The notes: a model not told the origin generated them from the letters alone. 64,000 nucleotides of DNA from Varroa destructor (GCF_002443255.2 NW_019211460.1:29918481-29982480); one strand, 5' to 3'; shown: positions 40,023 through 50,687, counted from the first letter of the stretch. Made by a program: numbers and translations.

Positions 40023-42714
40023 NNNNNNNNNNNNNNNNNNNNNNNNNNNNNNNNNNNNNNNNNNNNNNNNNNNNNNNNNNNNNNNNNNNNNNNNNNNNNN
40101 NNNNNNNNNNNNNNNNNNNNNNTTCAATAAACGGACATATCCAAACATTGAAACAACTGATCGAAAACTTTCCCTTGTGATTTTTATGAAAATACTTCTC
40201 GTGGCGAAGAGATAAGGAAGCTGAACCACGCGAGAATGACCAATAATAAACTTAGTAGACAAAGCATATTTGCCAACAGAACCATCAAGTGTTTATGTAT
40301 CCCTCACAAATTGAAGAAAAAATTGAAATTTGGATAAAAATAAAAATAACGATTTTTTCAAGAATGTCACATATATGTGATTACGTGACAGCTGTATGCA
40401 TAGAACTCTAGATTTTTGTTGGAGATACCTATCCAAAGTCAGTTAAATGAGGTCAGTAAATGATAGGAACAAACCTATATTCATCGCATCCGCTTGTTAA
40501 ACATTGAAATAAGTTTTAACAATTGTTAAGAGGATGTTGCGTAGTCGTCCGCAATCTAGGAACGAGTAACGGTAGGATTTTATCTTGTATTAATCATACC
40601 CCTCTTTGATGTATATTAATATACTTTTTCTTTGCTTCAGGATGATATCTTGCTACACCTCAGTGTATAATAGATCGTCAGTCCTTTAGATTGGGTATTA
40701 GATTTTGTCACAATATGTCAAACTAAGACCGCTGACCATGGTACAGCCTCAATAGTAACGACCAATATGTAGAATGGGGGTGTATTTTCAAAGATGTGTT
40801 CGTATATATCCTGAAATACTCCAGCGAAAGGTGAATTTCTCGATATATCAGAGATTTTGCTGTGTTGGTGTACGATGGAGCAGCTGGTAACTACCGAAGA
40901 AGAAAATTTATATGTATGGCACTGTGTACTGCTGCTATAAGCTTGCCGGATAGGAGCTTACGGTGAGAGATCGACCAATAAGGGGTCGTATGTTCCAATC
41001 CATTCTTCCACAGTTTTGTAAAATAGAACTATGTAGCAAAAGTAGGCCAAGCACGAATCTGCAAAGGGCTGCTTAGAAGACCAGCACTAGAATTTTACAC
41101 TTAGAAGAGCATCATTAGCTTCAAAATGCTGGCGGTAGAGGTCGATATGACTAGTGGTTCTAGAGTATTCAACCAAGGCAAACGTCATGCGCGCTGTTAT
41201 CAGCGAGTTCAATGTATAAGGACAACTGATCGTACGCGGCGTATTAAGTTCCGTTGTTAGTTTTTAGAACTTATAAGAATACAAGAACTTCTCAAGGCGT
41301 TTTTTCATTTAGACAATATTCATGTAATCGCCGAGCTGAAAAAGAAGTGCTGTAAGGCCAGTTATAAAAGAAAAAGACAAAGGGATTGCAATTATGCCTG
41401 TGTGCATACTGAGATTACACCCAGCGTATTCTAGCTGGTTAGTTGTCCATATGTATCTGCAAACGGCCAGATTGTGCTTCGACATTTCATCATGAAGGAG
41501 CGAGGAGATGAAGTGTTTCCCTTTATCAGAGAAGTTGCACGTACTAGAAAGGCATGCACAGGTGACTCTTTGAGAATCCACGTAGGATGTGGCCGAGTTC
41601 AAAATCGATTGGCTGGGCACGTTTGTCCGGATGTAGCCAGCAAGTCCTCAGATGTTACCTTCCTTTATGAAGTGAAGCTATATTATGATATTCTTTTGGA
41701 CAGCCATTTACCAGAACTGCTGAGAGTCGTCAAAATGTGCTTTGAGTATAATAAAGAACTAGCACATTTTGACAATACAATGCGAGCCTGCTTGGATACG
41801 AGATGTTACGATGTGTGACGAATTAGCCGAGAGGAGCACCTGCCTACTAGTAAAATAATTGGGGCAATCTCTGATTTCTTTGAAAGATTTCGTAACTCTA
41901 CGTATCATCGGTATATAGTGCTAGATATGGTCGATGGTCGCAATTTGAGGTACTTGTTGAGACATCCAGCGTCGGAGCTGAAGGATAATCTAGTTGGCAA
42001 GTTTTCATCAAGACGCCAGCTTGTCCTGCGGACGAGCTAAAGAAAGTAAAAGCTTGTCTATTTTTCTAGCCCACGTGGACGTTTGACTGATAGTCAGTCA
42101 GTGAATGGTTAGAATCCTGTTTTGAAGTAGCTGCTTTTAAACTGAGCGCCACAACGGAAAAATGTTCTTAATAACTCTATTTTTGTACTAAAAAAAAAGC
42201 AGACGTGATCAGTGTCTGGGTTCTTGATCCTATTTCCACTACTTCTACTCCACTGATATGTGCTCAGCTAAACTACGTTTTATTTTAATATACTTGATTG
42301 GTAGTACGTTCTTTGTCTTGTTTAATAAGTTCGTTTCAGGACGTGCGGTAATTTTTGCATGCAGTCTAAAAGTACTCCATTCTGGTATTTAACGTTAATA
42401 TTCATTGAAAACCCGGACCAGTTTAAAAATTTCTAGTAAAATGCATGCAAGCGAGCGCATGTCTCATCACTCGAGACATTTCAGTGCAGCATTTATGTTT
42501 AGTCGTTAGGTTTAAACAAAAAGGAATAGGTACGTTAACACAGCCTACCGTCCAGCAAAATGCGATGTGGCATTAAAAGGAAATCCCATGAGTAAAATGC
42601 CGAGGTCACTAAGTGTGAGGTTGATGAGCACGATCGATGCTGGTGACAGTCGCGTGGTAATCAGTCTCCAAAAGGCAATCAGGACGATTACGTTTGCCAA
42701 AATACCGATCAAAC
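15584..42714 (-). CDS. Opsin (retinal-binding GPCR), N-terminal exon(s) and TM3 exon not visible
   Basis: Five exons on the minus strand (42714-42549, 37528-37449, 35844-35583, 16262-16087, 15752-15584) encode TM1-2, TM4, ECL2-TM5-ICL3, TM6-7 and the C-tail. The joins of the last four agree in phase. Seen: NLTLSDLG in TM2, the ECL2 motif FGTACTIDWRRN with the disulphide Cys, TWTPYA in TM6, and ICAKASGALNPFIY in TM7, which carries the retinal Schiff-base Lys and an NPxxY motif. After NPFIY comes SLSNRN, an N-[KR]-x tripeptide as in ciliary-type opsins rather than the HPK of rhabdomeric ones. The role inferred from the family is light- or retinal-dependent G-protein signalling at the membrane. 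The subfamily is unresolved (ciliary, xenopsin or peropsin-like). The start codon, N-terminus and TM3 are missing. Confidence 0.93.
16087..16262 (-). CDS. Opsin exon: TM6-TM7
   Basis: The acceptor ACCTATTTTCAG gives a phase-0 start at TSLLIVTSFLSTWTPYAALC and the exon ends phase 2 at donor GTAATT. It holds the TM6 Trp and Pro (TWTPYA), the ECL3 segment FFGPSTVPSW, and TM7 with the Lys of AKASGALNPFIY. This is the strongest single opsin fragment in the window. Confidence 0.95.
16752..16825. repeat. (AT)37 microsatellite
   Basis: Seventy-four bases of uninterrupted AT dinucleotide, self-complementary and able to form a cruciform. It explains the Ile/Tyr repeat frames on both strands. Confidence 0.98.
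19531..19550. repeat. (TA)10 microsatellite
   Basis: Ten TA units within the long opsin intron. Confidence 0.95.
19921..19940. repeat. Poly(T) run
   Basis: Twenty consecutive T bases. Read from the minus strand it is a poly(A) run, so it could mark the tail of an old retro-inserted sequence, but nothing recognisable lies beside it. Confidence 0.9.
24249..24266. repeat. (AC)9 microsatellite
   Basis: Nine AC units in the long opsin intron. Confidence 0.95.
27329..27368. repeat. Perfect 15-bp inverted repeat (hairpin)
   Basis: ACAGGTTTCGGTCCA at 27329-27343 is matched exactly by its reverse complement at 27354-27368, with a 10-base spacer (TCCGAAAAAC). A perfect stem this long with so short a loop is very unlikely by chance in 64 kb. 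The stem is short for a microRNA precursor; a protein site or small mobile-element remnant is equally open. Confidence 0.9.
33809..33913. repeat. 105-bp direct repeat, copy 1
   Basis: This segment (starting AAGATTTATAGTAAAAAGG, ending ACACGGACCGT) is identical base for base to 35268-35372. Copy 1 sits inside an open frame of 82 codons (33782-34030), which continues past the repeat; copy 2 is followed by unrelated sequence. Confidence 0.98.
35268..35372. repeat. 105-bp direct repeat, copy 2
   Basis: An exact second copy of 33809-33913, same orientation, with starts 1459 bp apart. The flanks share nothing beyond the 105 bp. It lies about 210 bases from the opsin ICL3 exon. No terminal repeats or target-site duplication are visible at the edges. 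Confidence 0.98.
35583..35844 (-). CDS. Opsin exon: ECL2, TM5, ICL3
   Basis: The acceptor has a long pyrimidine tract ending GTCCACCAG and the donor ATG|GTGAGT is near consensus (phase 0). The frame reads YSLTPFGTACTIDWRRN (ECL2), then TYIIAYFIGGYILPFSLIIY (TM5 with its Pro), then an ICL3 of about 43 residues with a Ser/Gln stretch (SIGSSQSQQP) ending QREEDLTM. The residue six before the ECL2 Cys is Thr where most opsins have Glu. Confidence 0.95.
37449..37528 (-). CDS. Opsin exon: TM4
   Basis: RTYIFYAVLIWTFASIWATP followed by PLYGWS is a standard opsin TM4, with the Trp, the Pro pair and the GW before ECL2. The acceptor CGCTTACAG gives phase 0 and the donor CG|GTAAGT gives phase 2, which joins the next exon to read GWSRYSLTPFG. 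The frame stays open for some 20 codons upstream, so the start could be a little earlier. Confidence 0.9.
39389..39447 (+). CDS. Tentative + strand small exon nested in opsin
   Basis: Nineteen codons (NYLNEHRKYALYCIIVESA) lie between a strong acceptor (CCTTGCTTTTCAG) and a near-consensus donor (GCAG|GTAAGC), one base over at each end. No neighbouring exon was found to join it to, and a segment this short can arise by chance. Confidence 0.22.
39506..39526. repeat. Poly(A) run
   Basis: Twenty-one consecutive A bases on the + strand, possibly the tail of a retro-inserted sequence. Nothing recognisable precedes it. Confidence 0.9.
39992..40022. repeat. (CT)n(TA)n microsatellite running into the gap
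   Basis: About 12 CT units pass into TA units that end at the first N. The assembly probably broke on this compound repeat. Confidence 0.95.
40023..40122. other. Assembly gap, 100 N
   Basis: Exactly 100 N, the conventional length for a gap of unknown size. It lies inside the opsin intron region that should contain the TM3 exon. Confidence 0.99.
41435..42040 (+). pseudogene. Open frame of ~200 codons broken by one TGA, nested in opsin
   Basis: The frame is open from 41435 to the TGA at 41816-41818 and then, in the same frame, to TAA at 42038-42040. The second part contains IIGAISDFFERFRN and YHRYIVLDMVDGRNLRYLLR, which resembles the hinge region of a protein kinase (hydrophobic strand, acidic residue, then G-x-x-L). 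The resemblance is weak: no glycine loop, HRD or DFG motif is seen. The first part has a helical stretch, ELLRVVKMCFEYNKELAHFD. It could be a broken retro-copy, two exons, or chance. The length with only one stop is mildly unusual for this base composition. Confidence 0.3.
42549..42714 (-). CDS. Opsin exon: TM1-TM2
   Basis: The acceptor CCATCTCCCCCAG leaves two bases before GLIGILANVIVLIAFWRLIT (TM1 with its conserved Asn). Then come SIVLINLTLSDLGILLMGFP (the NLxxSD motif of TM2) and NATSHFAG, ending CG|GTAGGC in phase 2. The upstream exon must end in phase 1 and carry the N-terminus and the start of TM1; I could not locate it. Confidence 0.92.
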
Positions 42715-43690
42715 CTGGGGGAGATGGAAAAGAGTACGTTAGTGAGTATCATCCGATATTTTTTGCTTGCAAATAGCCAACGCTCTGTGATATCCGATTT
42801 AGAGCCCGCAGCTGTTGACCGGCTCGAATGCTGAACTTGGAATACATTTATCATTCGTTTCTGAGATCTGAGTATCACAATGCATACACCTATGTCCCCG
42901 ACGAAAGCAGACGTTTGGATAACAGATTGGACTGCTGACTAACTTGTCCTAATTTCCCACACAGCACAATAGAGTATCTACGGAGGCACAATGGGCGGAT
43001 CAGATTGGAACGAGTAGGGCAAATAGCTGAATACATCCCCCTCGTCAAACCATAAATCAATATTTACTTTAGCAGCTTTGCGCTTAATCCGCGGGTAACT
43101 TTGCCTTCGCGACTATCTTCTACGTGTAATTATTTGATCGATGAACGATCAGTGCCTGCATCTTGCTCTTACTTCACTTGAGTAACCGAATGGGAAAGTT
43201 CCGTCTATAACTGTAGACACGAGAGCTCTATCGTTAGAATGCGTACAACACTGGTATACAGAAATATGGACAGCACTGTTGTAAGGAAGTCGCACACGAA
43301 AAAACGAAATATGCCGAAACGGAACTTCAAGACACGTCAGACTCACGTAAATAGAATTTTTTCTTCGGATCAGCAGACTTTGTAAATAGTAAAATAATAG
43401 AGAATACATCCGTACGCAAGACGGTGTCTCAAATGATGATAATAATTTTACCATAGCGAGACGCAAGATTGAACCCAATGCTCGTCAACTCATAATAATA
43501 ATAGCACGTAATTGTAAGTTTTGGAAACGTGTGTCTAGAAGAATTACGTCTGAGGGAAACTCTGCGTTATCTCCCTGAGCGTAACGCACTAAAACATAGG
43601 TAACCATGAAAGAATTATTTCCGTCGGTCTATCAGGTGATGCATCTGCGCGCGATTGATGCCGAGAACAGAGAATTAAGGAAAACTAATA

Positions 43691-43737
43691 AGCGATACGC
43701 GATTTACTCTTGAGCCTCGCTGTCTAAGCGTATCGCT
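43691..43737. repeat. 10-bp inverted repeat
   Basis: AGCGATACGC at 43691-43700 pairs exactly with GCGTATCGCT at 43728-43737 around a 27-base loop. The stem is GC-richer than its surroundings. Confidence 0.8.
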
Positions 43738-43962
43738 CTTCAAATAAAGCAGAACACGGCTAGGGGTAGGATCTTGTGCTCGCAATAACGTAAACAGCAC
43801 ATTATGACTCGCTAGAGTATAGTGCTTACAAATTGTTATTTGAAGATGATGATCAGGCCACGTTTGTTTGATCTCAGTTACAAGCGCCCAATGTCTGGGG
43901 ACGAACATGGTCTGAAATTTCTGATTCTTCATGGTCCATCATTCCTACGAGCAGCAAAAGCT

Positions 43963-44026
<64 letters not shown>
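43963..44026. repeat. (CAA)21 microsatellite with flanking inverted repeat
   Basis: About 21 uninterrupted trinucleotide units. ATCATTCCT at 43938-43946 and AGGAATGAT at 44061-44069 form a 9-bp inverted repeat bracketing the tract. Confidence 0.95.
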
Positions 44027-44535
44027 GCACACTGCACGGCCCCCTTCTTTTTCGCTGATCAGGAATGATTCAGGAGCGTAACTTCGTGATGTGTGCATGC
44101 ATAGATCAGAAAGACTTGAGTAGTCAGGTAAAAGGATGTAAGTTTTTTAGCCAAACTATAAGGAACTTTTATAGAGAGAAGCAGTACAACTGTAGTCCTG
44201 TCCGATCTGTTTGCCTTCTTTTCGTATCCATGTAGCATAGGACCTTCGTATTATTATTAGTTATTTCGATCGGCGGAATTTATTGAGACGAGTGCGAAAC
44301 AAGTTTCGTGGGCAAATGCTGGATTGCGGATTAGGAAAATCGCTGGTACATGGCCTCATAGCGATCGACTTCGTCAGGGGGGCTGTTTGTGGGAGCTTCC
44401 TATTAATGATAATATTAACGATAATAAATCATTTTTCAAATCAAATTCTCCGACGTATGGTAGGTGTTAGGCTGGTGGCATCGACTAGCATTTGAACTAA
44501 AATGAATTAAACTTACCTGACTGTAACTTGCTCAG

Positions 44536-44773
44536 TGCTTACAACTGAAATTTTTGCAATGACAAACAACGTCAAGTTACTTTTTCGCACGAAGCACCAG
44601 TGGGCAAAAAACGTACGTCTATGCAATAACAACAAAAGCGAATGTAATTACTTTGTGGTCAGACTGCCACGAATCTTTTCATATCCTATGGTAAACTGTG
44701 GGAATAAACGAGACTGCGAAAAGCGGATTTGGGAGTACCTGCTGAATAAAGTATTAGGTCTGCCTTTGTTCAG
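44536..44773 (+). CDS. Tentative + strand internal exon
   Basis: The acceptor CTTGCTCAG (two bases before the first codon) and the donor CAG|GTAAGC (phase 2) enclose 78 open codons. The end reads YPMVNCGNKRDCEKRIWEYL and LNKVLGLPLF. The spacing of Gly, Trp and aromatic residues slightly recalls the C-terminal domain of M1 aminopeptidases, too weakly to name. No partner exon was found. The minus strand of the same acceptor region carries its own plausible splice sites. Confidence 0.33.
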
Positions 44774-47700
44774 GTAAGCTATTACACGTTACTTGTTCCA
44801 CAAACATGCGGATCAGACACTGATTAATGCTAAACTATTTACTCTTTATTCCTCTTCCTGTATAACTTAGTTTTTCTTATACGCTTAGATTGTTACGATT
44901 GCTCATAATACAAAGCCCAAGTAAAGCCTTACGCTCAATTTGGGCTGACCAAAGAGTTTCCGTGCAAATGCGACCGATTCAATAAAGAAGTTAGTATCTT
45001 AAGGTCGGTTCGTTCTCGTAACCCACCTGTCACGTAGAAAATAAATTCGTAACTTTTAATACTGGGTTCCAAAAGTAAGAATGATTCTTGTGGAATTACT
45101 GCACCACACTCATTCCAATAAAGACCCAGAGTTAAAAAAGCCTTTCATCAGGTCTTCGTATTCGGCCGATCTTGTCGTCAGCCGGTTTTAAAATACATCG
45201 AAGTAGAAAGGTCAACGAGGTCACTAGCGGACTTTTAGAGATCGGATCCGCCTGTCACGTTTTCTTTGAATGGTTAGCATCATATACCTTTAAAAAAAGT
45301 CAGCCCGACCAGTGCTTAATACGGTCTAGGTAGAAGTCCAATCACCTGCGTGTGGCGGTAATTGTACCTCTGAGATAAACCATGTTTTTACCACTTCAAA
45401 TTTGCGCAGAGGATCAAATGTAGAAAATTCATGAAACTCACAATGAATAGACCGGGGCAAAAATGGCCCCAGGACATCTTGCAGTACCCACAAGGTGTCG
45501 TTAGTCAAGTTGGTCTGCAAGACTGTGAAGTAATAGGTTTATTCGAGGTGGCTGGTTGGCTCGTCTGTAATGTTAGGAATAGTTCGTATTTTTCTATACC
45601 ACGTTTCCTGGTGCAACCAATAAAACACTGCCTAAAACCTTAGCTATCATGATTCGATTGATTCAAGGCCTCAGTCAGCTAATGGCTATTGGCCACATGG
45701 CATAATTTAGCTTGTACAATAGAATATTACCCTTTCATATTCATACAACTATACCCTATTTGCAGGCCGAGATCTATGTAACCGTAAAGTCATCTATTTT
45801 TAATCGGTTATTAGGTGTAACTACATTTCCACAATATATATGTATTCAATAACAACTGGACATTCGGTCCTAAATTCTAAATTCGGTCCTAAGAACAACT
45901 GTTTATCGCTAAACTAATACATGATGTCTATCTCCGCCGGGTTCAAGTGGAGTCTGAACTGGCCAGCCAGGTAAATACAATATAAATGTATTAGGATAAC
46001 GTCGGTGCGCGTCAAATCGGTTAATATTGGGTTGTCTCTCTTTTTTTTTTTAGCGTCGGGGTACCGTCCATCTACTGTTATAATAAAGATTACCGGTTTA
46101 ATGAACGTTACTCAGTGTACTGCAGCTGACCACTGAACCATTTACGAATTCGGCAATAGAACGGTACATCATAATCTCAGTTCTTCGGCCAGGCATGACC
46201 TTTGAAAAAGCTTATAGACCTATCAGGTAAAGTTAGAATTCATGCCAACGCTGAGATCAGTTGCAGGTGTGCACAGTGAATAGTTGTCAATCTCTGCAAT
46301 AGCTGCTCGCGATCGCTCAGTCTTTAAGCGCCTTAGATACGCTTAGAACACTCGGAGAATGAGCAGAGCCACTTGAACAGAAATAAAAGAATTAAAACTT
46401 TCTATCTTAAAACAGTCTATCGGGATTTATATCCTGAATTGTATGTGTGCCACATTATGTAAATTGGTACGCACCATTCAAATACAAGAGTTTGCCAAAG
46501 ATCCAATAAGCGTGATAAAAATGGCGCAATTAAAAACATAAACAGCGAGTTGGTCGGGATTTCTCAACAAAAAATCGATAGTTTCACCAAGCCGATGACT
46601 GATTCCGATCTCCGTGTAGGAAAATACCGAAATGGTTGTGACGAAACACCTTGGTCCTACTAGATATGCTTATGCAACATAACATGTACCAATAAGCGAA
46701 GAGAGCGATTAAACGATCACAACTTGTCCTTCTGTCCTGCTTTTCTGGCTAATTTTCCAACCTATAATTCACTCTATAAAACACCTGCTTCATCTAAATT
46801 CCGACTATGAGGTTGTTATTTACACATTGGAAAGACGAGCTACATATAAATATCAATCAAACATGTCTTTGATCTTCCGCAGCTTTAAGGCCTTCGATGC
46901 TTAAAATAATATATAGATGTTTTTGCGAATGAGAGACAAGCAGTTACGAGTGATCGACAAGTTGGTTGAGATTACTGAGACTAGACGTACGGCTGAATGA
47001 AACATTTAGGTAAAATGTAATACTATAAAATAATATGTAAACAATTTTTTCATTACGAAGACTTTGACATATATTTAAAAAAGAACCCCATAAATCTCCT
47101 ATGACACAATGTATCTCGCAACTTAATTCTTTACAAATGCATGTTTGACGGCCGGGTGCTTCAGGTGATGATACTTCAGGTGCCTTGCCTCAGGCTGTTA
47201 ACAACGCCTCGAGATCACCATGTTAGGCTGTCATTTCTCCTTCATACAAAGAGGCTAGGTACCATTAACATGGATGGGCTATGTACATGAAGATAAAGTG
47301 AAGTTTATCCCCCTGGAAACCTGTGCTTGTGATTATTTCTGCTAAGAGAACTCTAGCCATTCGACATTGTATAGCATAAGGTGACTCTGTTTGTGCACAT
47401 AGGTCCAGCGAGACTAGAAGTATTATGAATGTTAAGCAGGTTATCGATCACAATTCAGGACACCTGTTGTCGAATGGAGCTCATCAGTCGTTCAGTTTAG
47501 GCTGTCAGCAAACATTACATGAACCGCACCGCTTTCAGAAACTTTGGAGAACGAGACCTAGCAGGTGGTTAAGGGTTAAGGCCTTCAGAACACACCATAG
47601 ATTTGCAGTGAAGACGTTTACGGATGAAACAATAGTTTCAAAAGTCGATGTTTTCTTTGGAACCAAGTCGGTCCCATACTTTGAAATAGATACAGATGTG

Positions 47701-50232
47701 TATCTCTCTTTCTAAATGCGACGACTTGGTTTATAAAGCTGTTAGTCACCTTTGCTCAAAATAAGGCTTCTTATCAAATATCGTGCGCGTAGAAAAGATG
47801 TTGCGGATAAGGCTCTGTTTACTGTTAGCTGACAAAAGGAGGCATCGAATGATATGTTACCTAAGTGTATTTAAAGAATTTTGAATTTCACATATATATA
47901 TATATATCAATACCGAAATCCCGTTTTTAAAGCAATGACATTAGGTTATTCGGTACGGAGCTACTATTTAAAAAAGTTAGCGCAGTGTCTTCTAGCGGGA
48001 ACTTCAGGGAACTCGCACCAGCTATAACCGTCGAGCACTTTCATCACCTTGCTCTTTGCAAGCTAACTGTTAAAAGTAATGGGTATTAAAATGTAGAAAC
48101 TCAAGAAAGCAATGGCCCTGTCGGCGCCTTCTGAGGTTAATATATCATCCAACTTCAGAATAAAGAAAGACGCATAATAGAAAAAGGATGAAAGGTACCA
48201 TGAGGTACCAAAAGACAATGAATTTGTAGGTATTCATTACATAAATACATTTAAGGCTGGACAAGCTTATTTGAAGTAGCTTGATTTCATGAACCTTCTA
48301 AATTCATCAGTAGATTTTTTTAATGAGTATTGCAGTATTTAATGAATAAGCAGTTTCGTTCAGATATGCTCACAATGGTAGGTATAGTTTGCATGCCTGT
48401 ATTGCAACTTTTGACGCCGCAAAAGGTATCCTCTACTAGGCAACAACAAGAAGAGTGTTCGATTTGGCCCATATGATAAGAAGCAGAGTTCATCTATCCA
48501 TAGCGGAACTGCGGGTCCCAAAAGTATAGTACCACCATGCCAGTTGTCATTAGGGATCAGGCATTCCTGTATTATAACAGAGACGATTTCTAGGCTAGAA
48601 TGTATTTCAGTAAATTATTGTATCGGGTATTGCAAATAGTACCGGATGTTACACCTAACTCTGAGATATTATTTATTAAACCAGTACACAACTGTAGACG
48701 AGCAGCAGCAATAAACACAAAATTAATTCAATACAAACTAGTTTCATTGGGGGCAAATGGGCTTTGTATTGTATAGTTATATAGAATTTAAAAAGAAACA
48801 CACACAGATGTGTCTCATAAATCCGTGTATACATAATGCCTTCCGACCATGAGCACAAAGGCAGTTCCAGTCTTTTCATATCAAAATAGAGTTGTAGGCA
48901 GCGCCCTGCAGGACTCTAATAGAATCAGAAATAGCCCTTAAAACAAACAGTTACACGCTAAACGGAGAGGTATGTCCTACGCCGACAACTTCAACTATCT
49001 CTCATGCTTCAAACTCCAATCGCTATACAGTCCTGTTTTAACTAGTGATAATATGCAGGCCCTTCGGGGTTTCAGCATTCTTCGTATATCTACGATAAAA
49101 TTTCAATATAAATATAGAGCGGAAGGTATATCCCGCTCCTTTTTTGCAAAGAATTTCATTAAAATTTTCTCTTCAATTTCCTTCTGGGTTCCAATGGTCT
49201 ATGTAGAATTGGGTTATCTAGCACAACTTGTATGTAAGCATTTCGATTTGAGAACAGAAATACGGCAACTATAGCAGTCTGTTAATACACGGCTTTAGTG
49301 TTGGCTTATTGTTAAAAACTTATAACGGAATAAATCTTTAAACAGCAAAAACAGTGACTAGTAATTAAATTGGGTGGGTTTTCTATGCCAAATGTTCGAA
49401 ACATTCTCCTAGCTAAAAGGAAAGTTATACAGACAATTTCTGACAAGACCACGGTGCACCGACCTGGCAATCGTTGCGTTCCGTTTTCAATTTCATAATA
49501 AAACTACAATTTTCGTAAAAAAACATTTAAAGCCAGCTACAGCTAACTTGAAGCAACAAAGTTTACTCCAAAGTGCAAATAATAGTCTTCGATACTCAAC
49601 GCACCTTAGGACATAGAGACTTCCATGTTCGAATCCGGGCGTCGACAAATTTCGTTTCGTGCTGGGAAGCACGCGTTTGAAATAATACTCAAGAGTTTAA
49701 GCACAGAACATAGGGCATAAATATCGCTTATTTTATAAATACACTATATCTATAGACCAAGGGTTATGTAATAAAGAGCCAATATCTACTTATCATCTAG
49801 ATGATGCGTCCCAAGGAAAGATCGAGAGATGTTATTCGAAGCGTTTCTCAGCTTAGAAAGCACTCTTCGAAATCCACATCAACAAATACTATAATTGATT
49901 TTATATTTGGGGAGAGGCTGAACGCAAACTTAGATCTCAGTTGCCAGCTCGGGTAGTTATCGCAACAATAAGCAGTTAATCATCAGGCCAAAGGCCACTG
50001 GTAACATACGTGAACTCCTGTTTGATTGTTCGAGCACATCAGTCCTGGAAGCAGTCTGCTTTGAAACACTCCTGAACTCTACTCAACAAAGACGTGTTCT
50101 GATGACGTAGATACTGGTCAACTCTGGCGGGTGAAATGTTGACTCTTCTTCGTAAAAAGGTTGCTCGAAGTACGAGGGGCTGATATGATCATGGAGATTT
50201 GTGAAGAAAACAAACTTCTCACACAGAGAGTT
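44774..50232. other. No supported gene
   Basis: The stretch is AT-rich with chance-length frames on both strands (for example 45326-45643, 47425-47715, 48972-49274). It contains a short imperfect tandem of ATTCGGTCCTAA near 45872-45892, an AT repeat at 47892-47907 and, near 49630, a TTCGAATCC box that resembles a tRNA-derived element without forming a tRNA. Confidence 0.45.
47892..47907. repeat. (AT)8 microsatellite
   Basis: Eight AT units. Confidence 0.9.
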
Positions 50233-50687
50233 TCAGAAAACACTATTCAACACGACATGAACGGGCTTTTTACCTGTATTCTAGGTCAGGTCGAGATAAT
50301 TTTTTGAATTGAAAAGGAAAATTCCTCAGAAGAGGTCTAGTGCAAGCGACAGTTGTGCGACCTTACGCTAGTTTTTTTACAGTGAACTCCACGTTGGATC
50401 GGCCTACTCCAACCGATTTCATTGACACTCGCTCCGACCATCGGTTCGCAAATGCCGAGTGAAATAGAATGGAATCAATATACCATAAATGTTCTACGAC
50501 GTGGAATTATTAGGGTAAGCGGCTTCTTGTAGAGACCCTGTTTTGCTTAAACTCACTTGAAGCTGAAAGAAAGACACCTATCGCAGTATGAAGGGTCTGA
50601 GACAGGTGTAAGGTCACGGCGTCGGCATCAGGATCCTCTGAGACTTCCATATCGTTTTCTGTTGCTGCTAATTCGCGTTTGATTACG
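50233..50687 (-). CDS. Tentative minus-strand C-terminal exons (gene B)
   Basis: Exon 50687-50557 reads VIKRELAATENDMEVSEDPD, then ADAVTLHLSQTLHTAIGVFL, and ends at the near-consensus donor A|GTGAGT (phase 1). Exon 50273-50233 follows acceptor TAGAATACAG, completes the codon and reads KKPVHVVLNSVF to TGA at 50233-50235. Codons begin with purines far more often than chance in the first exon, and the acidic run is coding-like. A possible 5' end is an ATG at 51264-51262 whose frame runs to donor GTATGT after 51159. No family is recognised. Confidence 0.38.

Larger units (their letters stand above)
37529..42548 (-). other. Opsin intron region where the TM3 exon must lie
   Basis: An exon with TM3 and the D/E-R-Y motif has to start after one base of a codon and end in phase 0 somewhere here. 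I searched the minus strand for D/E-R-Y codons and found none in a fitting frame. The stretch contains a 100-N gap at 40023-40122, so the exon may be in unsequenced DNA. It also holds an A run and the + strand frames at 39389-39447 and 41435-42040. Confidence 0.6.
42715..44535. other. Upstream of opsin TM1 exon, N-terminal exon not found
   Basis: The minus strand was searched for an exon ending in phase 1 that could supply the opsin N-terminus. A short candidate ending SYGSSE-like before GTAAGA near 43174 ends in phase 0 and does not fit. A 10-bp inverted repeat and a (CAA)n tract lie here. Nothing else is supported. Confidence 0.4.

Noticed and set aside
41309..41487. Minus-strand segment ending in a GDY triplet, considered as the missing opsin TM3 exon
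   Set aside because: The start phase fits, but the Cys-to-DRY spacing is five residues too long, the distance to TM4 is too short, a stop follows at once and no good donor exists.
43149..43478. Minus-strand frame upstream of opsin, considered as its N-terminal exon
   Set aside because: The usable donor leaves phase 0 whereas the TM1-2 exon needs phase 1, and the residues do not resemble an opsin N-terminus.
49590..49660. TTCGAATCC box suggesting a tRNA gene or tRNA-derived SINE
   Set aside because: The T-arm stem is mismatched and neither the D arm nor the acceptor stem can be formed. At most it is a very degraded SINE.
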